A stretch of DNA of 64,000 nucleotides from Archangium sp. (GTDB lineage: Bacteria; Myxococcota; Myxococcia; Myxococcales; Myxococcaceae), in the NCBI GenBank assembly GCA_030681645.1, contig JAUXRX010000041.1, positions 1 through 64,000 of the forward strand, written 5' to 3'. The position numbers and the translations under genes were made by a program. Below the pieces are notes generated by a model that saw nothing but the letters and a program-made list of their open reading frames with translations, was not told the origin of the DNA and ran no database searches. Below, one piece after another: positions 17,257 through 30,571 of this stretch (the stretch's first letter is position 1; the number at the start of each line of letters is the position of its first letter).

Positions 17257-19377
17257 TCAGGTCGCGAGGCGGGACAGATCGGCCACGCGGTTCATGGCCG
17301 CATGCAAGGTGGCCAGCAAGCCAAGCCGGTTCAGCCGCAAATCGGTTTGCTCTGCATTGACCATCACGCCTTCAAAAAAGGCGTCCACCGGATCACGCAG
17401 TGCAGCCAGGGTTTGCAGCGAGGCCGCGTAGTCGCCAGCGTCAAACTGGGCACTGGCCTGCGGTGCCACCTGTTTCATCGCAGCGTGCAAGGCTTTCTCG
17501 GCCGGCTCTTGTAACAACAGCTCGCTGACATGGGCGTCCACGCCGTCCGCTTTTTTCAGGATGTTGCTGATGCGTTTGTTGGCGGCGGCCAGGGCCGGGG
17601 CTTCGGGCAACGCGGCGAAGGTGCGCACGGCAGCCAGGCGTTTGGGAAGGGTGGACCACAGGCCGAGCTTTTGCGCGTAAATCGCGGCGTCGACTTCTGC
17701 CACCGAATAACCACCTTCGCGCAGATAGCCTTTCAGGCGCTCGATCAGGAACTCGTCCAGCTCTACCGCCTTGTCCTGCAGCAAACCGGCAGGAAAGGCG
17801 CCGAAAGCCAGACGCGTAATCTCGTGAAATTGCAGCGGCAGTTCACGCTCGATCAGCATGCGCACGACGCCGAGGGCGTGGCGACGCAATGCAAACGGGT
17901 CTTTGTCGCCGGTTGGCAAATTGCCGATGCCGAACATGCCCACCAGGGTTTCGAGCTTGTCAGCCAGCGCGACGATGACCCCAACTTGGTTGCGGGGCAA
18001 CTCGTCGCCGGCAAAGCGGGGCTTGTAATGGTCTTCGATGGCGTCTGCGATATCAGAGGGCAAGCCGTCGTTCAGTGCGTAATACCTGCCCATGGTGCCC
18101 TGCAACTCGGGGAACTCGCCAACCATGTCCGTGACCAAATCTGTTTTAGCAAGCTCTGCAGCTTTTTGAGCGTGCATGGCCAGGCCTGAGTCGCCGTCGA
18201 CAGCCAGCAGCATCCCGATGTCGGTGGCAATGCGGCTCACGCGAGCGATACGTTCACCCTGCGAGCCCAGCTTGTTGTGATAAACCACCTTGTCCAGCCC
18301 CACCACGCGCGAAGCCAGTGTTTTCTTGCGGTCCTGGTCAAAAAAGAACTTGGCATCGGCCAGACGCGGGCGCACCACACGTTCATTGCCCTGAATCACG
18401 GCGCTCGCATCCGCCGGGCTGATGTTGCTGACCACCAGAAACTTGTTGCTGAGCTTGCCCGACGCTTCAAGCAAGGGGAAGTACTTCTGGTTGGCCTTCA
18501 TCGTGAGGATCAGGCATTCCTGCGGCACACCCAAAAATTCCTTTTCGAATTCGCAGACCAGCACATTGGGCCGCTCGACCAGCGCAGTCACTTCGTCAAG
18601 CAGTGCGTCGTCGTCGATGGCCTTGACGCCACCGCCAACTTTAGCTGCAGCGGCAGCGAGTTGTTTTTCAATCTCGGCCCTGCGCTCGGCAAAACTTGCG
18701 ATCACCGCACCGTCTTTTGCCAGCGTCGTGGCATAACTGTCGGCATCTTTCAGGACGACAGGATCAACCGCTGCCTCGAAGCGGTGACCGTGCGTGCTGT
18801 TACCCGCCCTCAGCCCGAGGGCCTCGATGGCGACCACGTCACTGCCGTGCAACGCGACCAGCCCATGGGCGGGCCGCACAAATTTCACATCGCTCCAGCC
18901 GTCGGCGAGCTGGTAGGTCATGACCTTGGGGATGGGCAGCTTGGCAATTGCTTCCAGCAGGGCTTTTTGCAGCCCCTCGGCCAGCGTGGCCCCGGTGACC
19001 GTGCTGTCATAGAACAGCGCTTCGGCTTTGCCGTCCATGATTTTTTTCAGCCCGGCCACAGCCGATGCATCGGCGCCCAGCGCCTGCAGTTTCTTGAGCA
19101 GGGCTGGCGTGGCGCTGCCCGCCGCATCGAGGCCCACCGCCACCGGCATGAGTTTTTGCGAGACCGCCTTGTCGGCGCCTTGCGCAGCAACAGCAGTGAT
19201 ATGCGCGGCGAGCCGGCGCGGCGAGGCGAAAGACGTGAGGGCCGAATCCGCAGCCGTCAGGCCCTGGGCCTTGAGTTGCTCAAACAGCACGCCCGCAAAC
19301 GCCTCACCGAGTTTTTTCAGCGCCTTGGGCGGCAGCTCTTCCACAAACAGTTCGACCAGAAGGTTCTTCGTTGTCAT
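17257..19377 (-). CDS. glyS: glycyl-tRNA synthetase beta subunit
   Basis: 706-residue beta chain of the alpha2-beta2 bacterial glycyl-tRNA synthetase, which recognises tRNA-Gly. The start MTTKNLLVELFVEELPPKAL is characteristic, as are FEKEFLGVPQECLILTMKAN and HNKLGSQGERIARV. The HD-like and C-terminal DALR-type regions follow. It begins 4 bases after the glyQ stop, which makes an operon certain in practice. Length is normal for the family. Confidence 0.97.
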   Translation of the reverse strand: MTTKNLLVELFVEELPPKALKKLGEAFAGVLFEQLKAQGLTAADSALTSFASPRRLAAHITAVAAQGADKAVSQKLMPVAVGLDAAGSATPALLKKLQALGADASAVAGLKKIMDGKAEALFYDSTVTGATLAEGLQKALLEAIAKLPIPKVMTYQLADGWSDVKFVRPAHGLVALHGSDVVAIEALGLRAGNSTHGHRFEAAVDPVVLKDADSYATTLAKDGAVIASFAERRAEIEKQLAAAAAKVGGGVKAIDDDALLDEVTALVERPNVLVCEFEKEFLGVPQECLILTMKANQKYFPLLEASGKLSNKFLVVSNISPADASAVIQGNERVVRPRLADAKFFFDQDRKKTLASRVVGLDKVVYHNKLGSQGERIARVSRIATDIGMLLAVDGDSGLAMHAQKAAELAKTDLVTDMVGEFPELQGTMGRYYALNDGLPSDIADAIEDHYKPRFAGDELPRNQVGVIVALADKLETLVGMFGIGNLPTGDKDPFALRRHALGVVRMLIERELPLQFHEITRLAFGAFPAGLLQDKAVELDEFLIERLKGYLREGGYSVAEVDAAIYAQKLGLWSTLPKRLAAVRTFAALPEAPALAAANKRISNILKKADGVDAHVSELLLQEPAEKALHAAMKQVAPQASAQFDAGDYAASLQTLAALRDPVDAFFEGVMVNAEQTDLRLNRLGLLATLHAAMNRVADLSRLAT

Positions 19378-19381
19378 TTTT

Positions 19382-20302
19382 TTATGCAGCCTTCTTCGTC
19401 ATCTGTTCCACCCACTCGCGCGGCGCCATGGGGAAGCCGAGTCGCTCACGGCTTTCGTAATAACTCTGCGCCACGGCGCGCGCCAGATTGCGGATGCGGC
19501 CTATGTAGGCGGCGCGCTCGGTCACGCTGATCGCACCGCGCGCGTCGAGCAGGTTGAAGCTGTGCGCGGCTTTCAGCACCTGCTCATAGGCCGGCAACGC
19601 AAGCTGCACGTCAATCAGGTGTTTGGCCTGCTTTTCATGCGCAGTGAAAGCGGTGAACAAAAAGTCGGCATCGCTGTGCTCGAAGTTGTAGGTCGATTGC
19701 TCGACCTCGTTTTGCTTGTACACGTCGCCGTAGCTGAGCTTTGAGCCGTCCGCGCCTTCAGTCCAGGTCAGGTTGTAGACGTTGTCCACACCCTGCAAAT
19801 ACATGGCCAGACGCTCCAGGCCGTAGGTGATCTCGCCGGTGATGGGTTTGCAGTCGATGCCGCCCACCTGCTGGAAGTAGGTGAACTGCGTGACTTCCAT
19901 GCCATTGAGCCAGACTTCCCAGCCCAGGCCCCATGCGCCCAGGGTGGGGTTCTCCCAGTCGTCTTCAACAAACCGGATGTCGTTCTTCTTCAGATCAAAG
20001 CCCAGTGCTTCCAGCGAACCGAGATACAACTCCAGGATGTTGGCAGGTGCCGGCTTGAGCACCACCTGGTACTGGTAGTAGTGCTGCAGGCGGTTTGGAT
20101 TTTCGCCGTAACGCCCGTCTTTTGGCCGGCGGCTGGGCTGCACATAAGCCGCCTTCCAGGGCTCGGGGCCCAGTGCTCTTAAAAAGGTAGCGGTGTGTGA
20201 GGTACCGGCGCCGACTTCCATGTCATAGGGCTGCAAAAGCGCGCAACCCTGTTTGTCCCAGTAGGACTGGAGCGTCAAGATGATTTGCTGAAAGGTCAAC
20301 AT
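19382..20302 (-). CDS. glyQ: glycyl-tRNA synthetase alpha subunit
   Basis: 306-residue catalytic alpha chain. The N-terminus MLTFQQIILTLQSYWDKQGC and the segments QPSRRPKDGRYGENPNRLQH and TYGLERLAMYLQGVDNVYNL are highly conserved class II core motifs. It is first in the minus-strand run glyQ-glyS-FkbM-gmhB-plsC and is divergent from the transporter gene, with a promoter region of about 115 bases between the starts. Confidence 0.97.
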   Translation of the reverse strand: MLTFQQIILTLQSYWDKQGCALLQPYDMEVGAGTSHTATFLRALGPEPWKAAYVQPSRRPKDGRYGENPNRLQHYYQYQVVLKPAPANILELYLGSLEALGFDLKKNDIRFVEDDWENPTLGAWGLGWEVWLNGMEVTQFTYFQQVGGIDCKPITGEITYGLERLAMYLQGVDNVYNLTWTEGADGSKLSYGDVYKQNEVEQSTYNFEHSDADFLFTAFTAHEKQAKHLIDVQLALPAYEQVLKAAHSFNLLDARGAISVTERAAYIGRIRNLARAVAQSYYESRERLGFPMAPREWVEQMTKKAA

Positions 20303-20417
20303 AAATTGGGAGTGCGGCGGGGCAGGCCGCCAGGATGGCCGAAGCGGGCTGAACCCGCGAAAACCCTTGATTTTACGGAGCTTTCACCCGGTTACCCTCA
20401 GGCACAAGGAAAGTGTC

Positions 20418-21273
20418 ATGACAACACAACAATTGATCCTGAGCCTGGTGCTGGCCACCATGGTCTTTTCAGTCGCGCTGGAGCTGCGGGTGGAGGACTT
20501 CACACGCGTCGCCAAAACGCCCCGGGCGGTCATATGCGGGTTGATTCCGCAGTTCATCCTTCTGCCGGTAGCCACCTGGCTGGCGACGCTGGCGCTGGAC
20601 CTGCCGCCCAACATGGAGGCTGCGATGATTCTGGTGGCGGCCTGCCCTGGTGGCAGCCTGAGCAATGTGGTGACGCACCTGGGGCGCGGCAACACCGCGC
20701 TGTCGGTCAGTGTCTCCGCCGTGGCCAGCGTGATCGCACTGTTTGCGACGCCATTCAACTTCAGCTGGATGATTGCCAGCAACCCGGCGACCGCAGCCTG
20801 GCTGCGCGAATTGGCGATTGACCCTTCAGCCATCTGGATCAGCCTGCTGTTGCTGCTGGCCGTGCCCATGGGCCTGGGCCTGCTGTTTTCGCACCAGTTG
20901 CCGGGCATCACCGCGCGCATCCGCAAGCCGCTTGGGAATTTCGCCGTGGCTGCACTGCTGCTGTTCATCGTGGCAGGGCTGATCAAGGAGCGCCAGTTGC
21001 TCACGCTCGGCCTGCTGCCAACACTGCTGATCGTGGTGCTACACAACGCCAGCGGTCTCTTTTTTGGCTGGATCACCAGCGTGACCATGCGGGTCAGCGA
21101 GAAAGACCGCCGGGCGGTGATGATTGAAGGTGGCATGCAAAACTCCGGGCTGGCGCTGGGCATCATTGGTGTGCAGTTCAACAGCGACCTGGGCATGGTG
21201 ACGCTGGCCAGCCTGTGGGGCATCTGGCACATCGTCAGCGGCCTGTCCCTGGCTTGGTGGTGGAGGAGAAAAG

Positions 21274-21293
<20 letters not shown>
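20418..21293 (+). CDS. bile acid:sodium symporter family transporter
   Basis: Inner-membrane protein of 291 residues with about nine hydrophobic segments. The BASS-family signatures are ACPGGSLSNVVTHLGRGN and the later GGMQNSGLALGIIGV. The ATG at 20418 follows AAGGA at a good distance; the frame is open 17 codons further upstream but without a ribosome site. Substrate is unknown (bile acids are unlikely; organic acids or sulfonates are common for bacterial members). Its last 20 bases overlap the amidohydrolase start. Confidence 0.9.
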
Positions 21294-23028
<1,735 letters not shown>

Positions 23029-23030
23029 AC

Positions 23031-23431
<401 letters not shown>

Positions 23432-23448
23432 AACTAAGCTCGCCCTCG

Positions 23449-24756
23449 ATGGCCTTCGTCCCCCGCCCGGCTCCTCTCCCGAAGCGAGTCATCGCCGGCC
23501 TCCTCGACTTCGCCTTCATCCTCGTCCTCTCGGGAATCTCCTTCGCGGTCCCCCTCCTCACCCGGGGCATCGTCCTCCCGATGTGGGGCGTGCTCGCGGT
23601 GATGGTGGGCTACGCCGTCGTCCCGCTCGCGTTCCTCAAGCGCACCCTCGGGCTCCACATCATGGGCCTCGAGCTGGTGGGCAGGGACGGCCACCCGGTC
23701 GACCTCGCCAACGTGCTCTTTCGCGAGCTGCTCGGCCGCGGCTTCTTCCCCGCGGCCTGGCTGTTCACCATCATCGCCAGCCTCGTCGCCCGGTACCTCG
23801 GCGTCGGCGGCAGCACCGCGCCGCCCCTGCTCGCCGGGGTGATGACCGTCGCCTGCGCCGGCGCCTTCTGCATCGCCGCCATCGGCCACGTCATCGCGCT
23901 GGGCCGGCCTGATCAACGCACGCTGGCCGATCTCGTGGCGAAGAGCTTCGTGGTGGAAGGCCCTTCGCTCCCTCCTCCCACCGACCTCGAGGAGTTCGAC
24001 GAGTGGAAGGCCCAGCGCACCCGCCTCGTGGTGCGCATCGGGGTGTTCGAGGTGGCGCTGATGAGCTCGGTGCTGCTGCTGCCCTGGCTGCTCACCTCGA
24101 GCAGCGGGGAGTCACCCCAGATGAAGGTGGCCCGGCTCAAGCTCGAGTCGCTCCAGGCCAAGTTCGACGCCGACCCCGGCAGCGAGTCGCTCGCCGCCGA
24201 GCTCCAGCGCGAGTACTGGCGCCTCGATCGCGAAGCCGAGGTGCAGAAGGTCATCGAGAAGCACCGCAAGGCGCAGAGCCTCCGCCAGGCCGGGCGCGAG
24301 CAGTCGCTGCGGCAACAGCTCGCCGAGCGCCACGATCGCGACACGGCCGAGGCGCTCATCGAGCTGCTCGAGCGGCAGGACCGCGTGGACGACGCGGTGG
24401 ACGTGTACCGCGAGTGGCTGGGGCCCACCCCGCAGGCGCCGGAGCTGGCCGGCTTCGGGAACTGGCTCGCCACCAACAACCGCACCGAGCTCGCGGTCGT
24501 CGAGCTCGAGCGCGCCACCTCGATGGACCCGCTCGTGCCGCTCGGCCACACGCTGCTGGGCGCCTGCCTGCAGCGCCTCGGCCGCCTCGAGGAGGCCCGC
24601 GAACACCTCGAGCTCGCCCTCCTCGACGATCCCGACGACGCCGACGCCGACGACACGCTCCGCCTGGTCGAGGGGAAGATCGGCCGCCTGCCGGGCAGGG
24701 AAAAGCTGGCGCTTCAGCGCCGCGTCGATGCGTGGCGGCGAGACGCCGGCCGCTGA
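23449..24756 (+). CDS. RDD-domain membrane protein with C-terminal TPR-like region
   Basis: 435 residues. The N-terminal 165 residues form an RDD domain with hydrophobic segments (RVIAGLLDFAFILVLSGISF, LFTIIASLVARYLG) and the FLKRTLGLHIMGLELV core. A further membrane segment near 205-220 (VFEVALMSSVLLLPWLL) leads to a charged coiled-coil stretch and two or three TPR-like helices (GHTLLGACLQRLGRLEEARE). RDD proteins are poorly understood; some are ion exchangers. The TPR tail would lie on one side of the membrane for partner binding. It directly follows repeat block A. Confidence 0.82.
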   Translation: MAFVPRPAPLPKRVIAGLLDFAFILVLSGISFAVPLLTRGIVLPMWGVLAVMVGYAVVPLAFLKRTLGLHIMGLELVGRDGHPVDLANVLFRELLGRGFFPAAWLFTIIASLVARYLGVGGSTAPPLLAGVMTVACAGAFCIAAIGHVIALGRPDQRTLADLVAKSFVVEGPSLPPPTDLEEFDEWKAQRTRLVVRIGVFEVALMSSVLLLPWLLTSSSGESPQMKVARLKLESLQAKFDADPGSESLAAELQREYWRLDREAEVQKVIEKHRKAQSLRQAGREQSLRQQLAERHDRDTAEALIELLERQDRVDDAVDVYREWLGPTPQAPELAGFGNWLATNNRTELAVVELERATSMDPLVPLGHTLLGACLQRLGRLEEAREHLELALLDDPDDADADDTLRLVEGKIGRLPGREKLALQRRVDAWRRDAGR

Positions 24757-24863
24757 CGGTAGGTAACCCCCTGACCCGGGGGGCGGGAATCTCGGCGGTC
24801 CTACCGCGTTGGTCAGGTGCCCTTGCGCAGTGCACCCGCTCCGCCCTTACCTTGCAGCCTTCG

Positions 24864-25703
24864 ATGACCCCATTGAGCCGACGACGAATCCTCCAGGGCC
24901 TCGCCGCATCCGCGTTCCTGCCGATGGCGGCGCGCGCGGAGCGCAAGCTCATCGCCACCGAGTTCTACGAGGTCGCCCAGATCGACGTGCACCTCACCAG
25001 CCTCGATCCCGCGCACGACGGCCTGCGCATCGTGCAGCTGTCTGATCTCCACATCGGCAGCGGCGTGCCCGATGGCCGCATCATCAACGCGGTGCGCGAG
25101 GTGAACCGGCTCGCGCCCGACCTGGTGGTGCTCACCGGCGACTTCGTCACCCACAAGCGCGATCCACTCTCACGCGTACCCGAGCTGCTCGAGCCGATCG
25201 CGGCCCCGCGCGTGGCCGTGATGGGCAACCACGACTACTGGAGCGGGCCCCGGGAGATCCACGACGGCCTCGAGCGCATCGGCATCTCGGTGCTGCAGAA
25301 CGAGAACACCGCGCTGCGCCTGCGCGGCGTCGACTTCAACGTCATCGGCGTCGACGACTGCACCACCAAGCACGATGACGTCGACGTGGCGTACCGGGGC
25401 GCGGGCAGGGCCTCGCGGCTGATCCTCACCCACACCCCGTCCTGCGCGCGAAAGCTGCCGGCGTGGGAAGACGTGCTCTGTCTCTCGGGCCACACGCACG
25501 GCGGCCAGTGGGACGTGCCCAAGCTGACGAAGGGCGTTTATCAGGCGGCGGGTCAGCCCTGGTACAAGGGCGCGTACACCGTGCGCGGCAACCAGCTCTA
25601 CGTGAACCGCGGGCTCGGCTTCGGCAAGGGCACCCGGCTGCCGCGGATCAACTCGGATCCCGAGGTCAGCGTGATCACCCTGCACCACCGCGAGCCCGTC
25701 TGA
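24864..25703 (+). CDS. Tat-exported metallophosphoesterase
   Basis: 279 residues. The N-terminus MTPLSRRRILQGLAASAFL is a twin-arginine-type signal, so the protein is probably exported folded. The calcineurin-like metal motifs are in order: LSDLHIG, TGDFVTHK, MGNHDYW, and LSGHTHGGQW, as in YkuE/YaeI-type enzymes that may act on lipid or nucleotide phosphoesters. The open frame runs far upstream over the previous gene; the ATG at 24864 is chosen because the signal peptide begins there. It converges on the FadL-type gene across an inverted repeat. Confidence 0.9.
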   Translation: MTPLSRRRILQGLAASAFLPMAARAERKLIATEFYEVAQIDVHLTSLDPAHDGLRIVQLSDLHIGSGVPDGRIINAVREVNRLAPDLVVLTGDFVTHKRDPLSRVPELLEPIAAPRVAVMGNHDYWSGPREIHDGLERIGISVLQNENTALRLRGVDFNVIGVDDCTTKHDDVDVAYRGAGRASRLILTHTPSCARKLPAWEDVLCLSGHTHGGQWDVPKLTKGVYQAAGQPWYKGAYTVRGNQLYVNRGLGFGKGTRLPRINSDPEVSVITLHHREPV

Positions 25704-25720
25704 AGATCGACACCGCTCAC

Positions 25721-25784
25721 CCCGAGCGGAGTCGAGGGGCGTCTTCCTGCGAGCCTCGGCGTCCATCCCTCGACTCCGCTCGGG
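25721..25784. terminator. 18-bp perfect inverted repeat between convergent genes
   Basis: CCCGAGCGGAGTCGAGGG (25721-25738) and its exact reverse complement (25767-25784) flank a 28-base loop, between the phosphoesterase and the FadL-type gene. It probably acts as a bidirectional terminator. The arm is also a dispersed repeat: another copy lies at 35567-35592. Confidence 0.7.
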
Positions 25785-25805
25785 ATGAACGGGCGCGCAA
25801 GTCGT

Positions 25806-27419
25806 TCAGGGCGTCGCTGCGGGCGCATCAGCCGCCGGTGCTGCCGGAGCGGGCTCAGGCGCCGGAGCGGGAGCAGGAGCAGGAGCAGGAGCCCCCAGCA
25901 ACGGCTTCGCAGCGGGCGCCACGGCACCAAAGTGTCCGCGGACCCCGAAGATGAGGCCGAACGCACCCGAGGTGTAGATGCCATTGCCCACCACGCCAGC
26001 GGCGAGCTCGGGGTTCGTCTGCCCGCGCGCGACGACGCTGTCGGTGACGACCGTGGTGTTGGTCGGGGTGAAGAGCGCGCCCGCGATGAGCTCGATGGGC
26101 CCGAGGTGCCCCGTGAAGCCGCCGGTGAAGATGAAGCGCGACGGGTGGGTCCAGTCGACGGAGTAGGTCGACGTCGGCGCCGCGCCGGTCTCGTACATCG
26201 CGCCCGCGTGCACCGAGAGATACTTGATGATCCTGTACGAGCCGCCGAGGCGCGCGCTCCAGGTGCCCATCCAGTTCTTCTTCACGCCGAAAGCGGCGAT
26301 GGGCGTCGGCATCGCGCTCGGCCCGCTGCTCAGGCTCACCTGGTCGGGGGTCAGCAGCAGCTGATCGACCGAGTTCCAGCCCTGGTAGGTGAAGTCGAAG
26401 TTGATGCCGAGGCCCTCGATGGGGGTGACGCGCGCGCCGAACTTGAGCTCGAGCGGCAGCGTCATCACCAGGGTCGCCTCGCAGTTCGTCACCGTCTTCT
26501 GCTCGGCGGTCGAGCACGAGCCTCCGTTCGCGCCCACCACCGTCGCGCCCGCGTTGTTGAAGAACTCCGGGAGGTCGACGGTGATCTTCCCGCGCGCCTT
26601 GAAGGGAATGGGCGGGCGAATCGACGCGCCGATCGACAGCCAGTCCGTCGGGCGCGCCATCAGCCCGAGAATGCCGGTGAAGCCGATCTGCCCCGGGAGA
26701 TCGATGGCGACCGTGGCGTCGTAGTCGGGGTTCTCGAGCAGCTGGCGCTGCGGGTTGTCGCCCAGCGCGTCGCCGCCGTACATCGTCTGCGTCTGCTGAA
26801 ACTGCGAGACGGTCAGCTGCGCCGAGATGCCCACCTGGAACCGCGGGTGGATGTCGTAGGCGAGCGAGAGCGTGGGGTAGGCGATGACGATGTTCGTGCT
26901 GGTCAACGCGTAGCGCTGCGGCGCGTACTTGTTCGCCCGCTCCACGTACTTGCCCATGTCGTCCTTCGCGTAGTTGGGCACGGGGTACTCGTAGTTGCCC
27001 TGCGAGGGAGGGGCGAAGAGGCCGACCCCCACGGTGAAGTTCCGGCCCGCGATGGGGAAGCCGTACGACGCCGCGAAGAAGGGCAGGCTGAAGAAGAAGG
27101 GGTTCTTGCTGAGCAGGTCGGGCTGGAGGTGGCTGCTGACCTTGTTGATCAGCGTGCTGGGGCTGGCGGGATCGAAGCCCGGGTCCTGCCGGAGGAACGA
27201 CACGTCGTGGTGGAGCAGCTGCAGGTCCACCAGGAACGAGAACCCGGGCTGCTGCGCGAGGCCCGCGGGGTTGTGCTGCATGGCGGTGGCGTCGTCGGCC
27301 TGCGCGGTGAAGGCGCCGCCCTGCACCATCGCCTTCGCGCCGTTGTCTCCCAGGTAGAAGCCCGAGGCCTGGGCCACGCCCGCAGCGCACAGCACGCACA
27401 ACTTGATGAGACGGTTCAC
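25806..27419 (-). CDS. FadL/OmpP1/TodX-family outer-membrane transporter
   Basis: 537 residues with a signal peptide (MNRLIKLCVLCAAGVAQA, GTG start at 27419) and the FadL-type plug region with HNPAGLA near residue 50. The rest alternates as amphipathic strands of a beta-barrel. Family members pass long-chain fatty acids or aromatic hydrocarbons through the outer membrane. The tail of about 35 residues is Ala/Pro repeats (APAPAPAPAPEPAPAA), unusual beyond the last barrel strand and possibly periplasmic. Downstream on the opposite strand is the phosphoesterase; upstream a terminator isolates it from the Pro-rich lipoprotein gene. Confidence 0.88.
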   Translation of the reverse strand: MNRLIKLCVLCAAGVAQASGFYLGDNGAKAMVQGGAFTAQADDATAMQHNPAGLAQQPGFSFLVDLQLLHHDVSFLRQDPGFDPASPSTLINKVSSHLQPDLLSKNPFFFSLPFFAASYGFPIAGRNFTVGVGLFAPPSQGNYEYPVPNYAKDDMGKYVERANKYAPQRYALTSTNIVIAYPTLSLAYDIHPRFQVGISAQLTVSQFQQTQTMYGGDALGDNPQRQLLENPDYDATVAIDLPGQIGFTGILGLMARPTDWLSIGASIRPPIPFKARGKITVDLPEFFNNAGATVVGANGGSCSTAEQKTVTNCEATLVMTLPLELKFGARVTPIEGLGINFDFTYQGWNSVDQLLLTPDQVSLSSGPSAMPTPIAAFGVKKNWMGTWSARLGGSYRIIKYLSVHAGAMYETGAAPTSTYSVDWTHPSRFIFTGGFTGHLGPIELIAGALFTPTNTTVVTDSVVARGQTNPELAAGVVGNGIYTSGAFGLIFGVRGHFGAVAPAAKPLLGAPAPAPAPAPAPEPAPAAPAADAPAATP

Positions 27420-27472
27420 GAGTCCCCCTCGGGAAAGAGGGGCGCGTCATAGCGGGGCAGCGCACAAACCAA

Positions 27473-27505
27473 AAGCGCCGACTCTCATTTGGAGAGCCGG
27501 CGCTT
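27473..27505 (-). terminator. strong hairpin terminator after the Pro-rich lipoprotein
   Basis: On the minus strand AAGCGCCGGCTCTCC, loop AAAT, then GAGAGTCGGCGCTT, giving about 14 paired bases with one mismatch, followed by TTGGTTTG. It lies 23 bases after the lipoprotein stop and before the FadL-type GTG. Confidence 0.8.
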
Positions 27506-27527
27506 CAGAGCGAAGGCGGCGCGTCGT

Positions 27528-28853
27528 TCAGCGCGGGGGAGGAGGAGGCGGCGGCGGACGGCCACCCGGGCCCGCGGGGCCAGGCGACGGAGGACTCACC
27601 GGGCCGGGCATCGGCTGCGGCCGCTTCGAGGGCGGCGGCGCCGAGTTGCTGGGCGGCAGCTGCGGCGTCACCGTGTACGGCAGCTGACGCTTGGGCTCGG
27701 GGTAGTACGGCCGCGGCGGGATGTTGAGGTTCGGGTTCGTGTTGTTCGACGGCGCCGGAGGCGGGTTGTAGGTGTTCGTCGTCGGGCCGGGGTTCGCCGG
27801 GATGTACGTGTTCGACGGGCGCGGAGGAGGCGGCGCGTAGGTGTTCGTCGTGCCCGGGTTCGCGGGGATGTACGTGCCGCTCGGCGCCGGTGCCGGGGGA
27901 GGAACGTACGTGTTCGTCGTGCCCGGGTTCGCGGGGACGTACGAGCCGCTCGGAGGCCGGTTCCCCATCGGAGGAGGCGGCTGGTTGCCGCCCATGTTGC
28001 CGCCCGACGGAGGAGGCGGCGGCGTGTTGCCGTAGTTGCCCGACGGCGGCGGCGGCTGGTTACCCGAGCCACCCGACGGCGGAGGCGGCGTGTTGCCGGA
28101 GCTGCCCGACGGAGGCGGCACGTAGCCACCCGAGCTGCCCGTGTTGGGCGGAGGCACCGTGTAGCCACCACCACTCGGCGGAGGCGGCGGGGGCGCGTTG
28201 CCGCTGCCGTAGCCGGTGTTGGGCGGGGGCACGGTGTAGCCGCCACCGCTCGGAGGAGGCGGCGGGCGGTTGCCGTAACCACCGGACGGAGGAGGCGGGG
28301 GCGGCGCGTTGCCGTAGCCGTAGTTGCCACCCGTGGGGGGCGGAGGCGTGCCGTAGTTGCCGCTCGGAGGAGGCGGGGGCGGACGATTGCCGTAGTTACC
28401 CGACGGAGGCGGCGGCACGTAGCCACCACCCGAGTTCGGCGGCGGGGGAACGTACGCGGCCGTCGGCGGCTGCTGGTGCCACTGCACGGGAATGGCGGTG
28501 TGGTACCCGCGCGGAGGCGGCACGTACCTGGACGGCGGCCGGTAGGTGTTCGGCGGCGGCACGTAATAGGACGGCGGCACGTAGTTCGAGGGGGGGTACG
28601 TCACCACGATGTTCTGCGGAGGCAGCGGGTACGTGCCCGGCGTGCCCAGCGCGTCGTAGTAGCGGTAGCCGTCGTAGAAGACGTAGCAGGTGCGCCACTC
28701 GTCCCAGTAGTACGTGTTGGCGCAGGGGTAGCGCGGGTCACAGCTCGCCGTTGTCGTCACCACCCGGGTCGCGGGGTAGGTGCGCACGTAGCAACCGCTG
28801 GCCAGCAGGGCCACGGCAGCGAGAGCAGCGACAACAGGAGCTTTGATAGGCAT
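27528..28853 (-). CDS. proline-rich repeat lipoprotein
   Basis: 441 residues. A lipoprotein signal (ALAAVALLASGCYVRTYP) is followed by a Cys/Tyr-containing folded segment (SCDPRYPCANTYYWDEWRTC), then about 350 residues of Pro/Gly/Tyr/Asn repeats such as YVPPPPSGNYG and PPPPPPSGGYG, and longer units like YVPANPGTTNT. The frame is open for another 520 codons upstream but that part is antisense to the FHA gene; the ATG at 28853, with AGGAAGG before it, is the real start. It is likely an outer-membrane-anchored extended spacer or adhesive surface protein. Function is not known. It is divergent from the FHA-AAA+ gene. Confidence 0.85.
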   Translation of the reverse strand: MPIKAPVVAALAAVALLASGCYVRTYPATRVVTTTASCDPRYPCANTYYWDEWRTCYVFYDGYRYYDALGTPGTYPLPPQNIVVTYPPSNYVPPSYYVPPPNTYRPPSRYVPPPRGYHTAIPVQWHQQPPTAAYVPPPPNSGGGYVPPPPSGNYGNRPPPPPPSGNYGTPPPPTGGNYGYGNAPPPPPPSGGYGNRPPPPPSGGGYTVPPPNTGYGSGNAPPPPPPSGGGYTVPPPNTGSSGGYVPPPSGSSGNTPPPPSGGSGNQPPPPSGNYGNTPPPPPSGGNMGGNQPPPPMGNRPPSGSYVPANPGTTNTYVPPPAPAPSGTYIPANPGTTNTYAPPPPRPSNTYIPANPGPTTNTYNPPPAPSNNTNPNLNIPPRPYYPEPKRQLPYTVTPQLPPSNSAPPPSKRPQPMPGPVSPPSPGPAGPGGRPPPPPPPPR

Positions 28854-29033
28854 GGCGTCCTTCCTCAATGAGCTGTGAGTCGGTGGATCAGACGGGCCCA
28901 CCCTCGTTTCATTCAATCGCAACGGAGCGACGCATGCACTGGAGATGACGTTCCCCGGCTTGCGCAAGTCTTTGGATTCCGGTGCTGATTCCGCCCTGAA
29001 CAGGGGGGCTCCATGCGGTAGCGTCCACCCCTC

Positions 29034-30389
<1,356 letters not shown>

Positions 30390-30571
30390 GCGAGTCGAGG
30401 GGTCACTTCTCAATCCGCAATGATCCAGATGGAGCGGCTACGCCCCATCCACATCCTGAGAGCCGTTCCACGCCGCGTCGTCGCAATCGCAAGCACTTGG
30501 CCGCGGCACCATCACTGCTCCTCCGTTCTCCGACCCGCAGCGCTCCTGCTGCGACGAACCGGAGACCACCG

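Noticed and set aside
25855..27465. 536-codon Arg-rich minus-strand frame over the FadL-type gene
   Set aside because: Different frame of the same strand as a clear outer-membrane transporter with signal peptide; no family motif.
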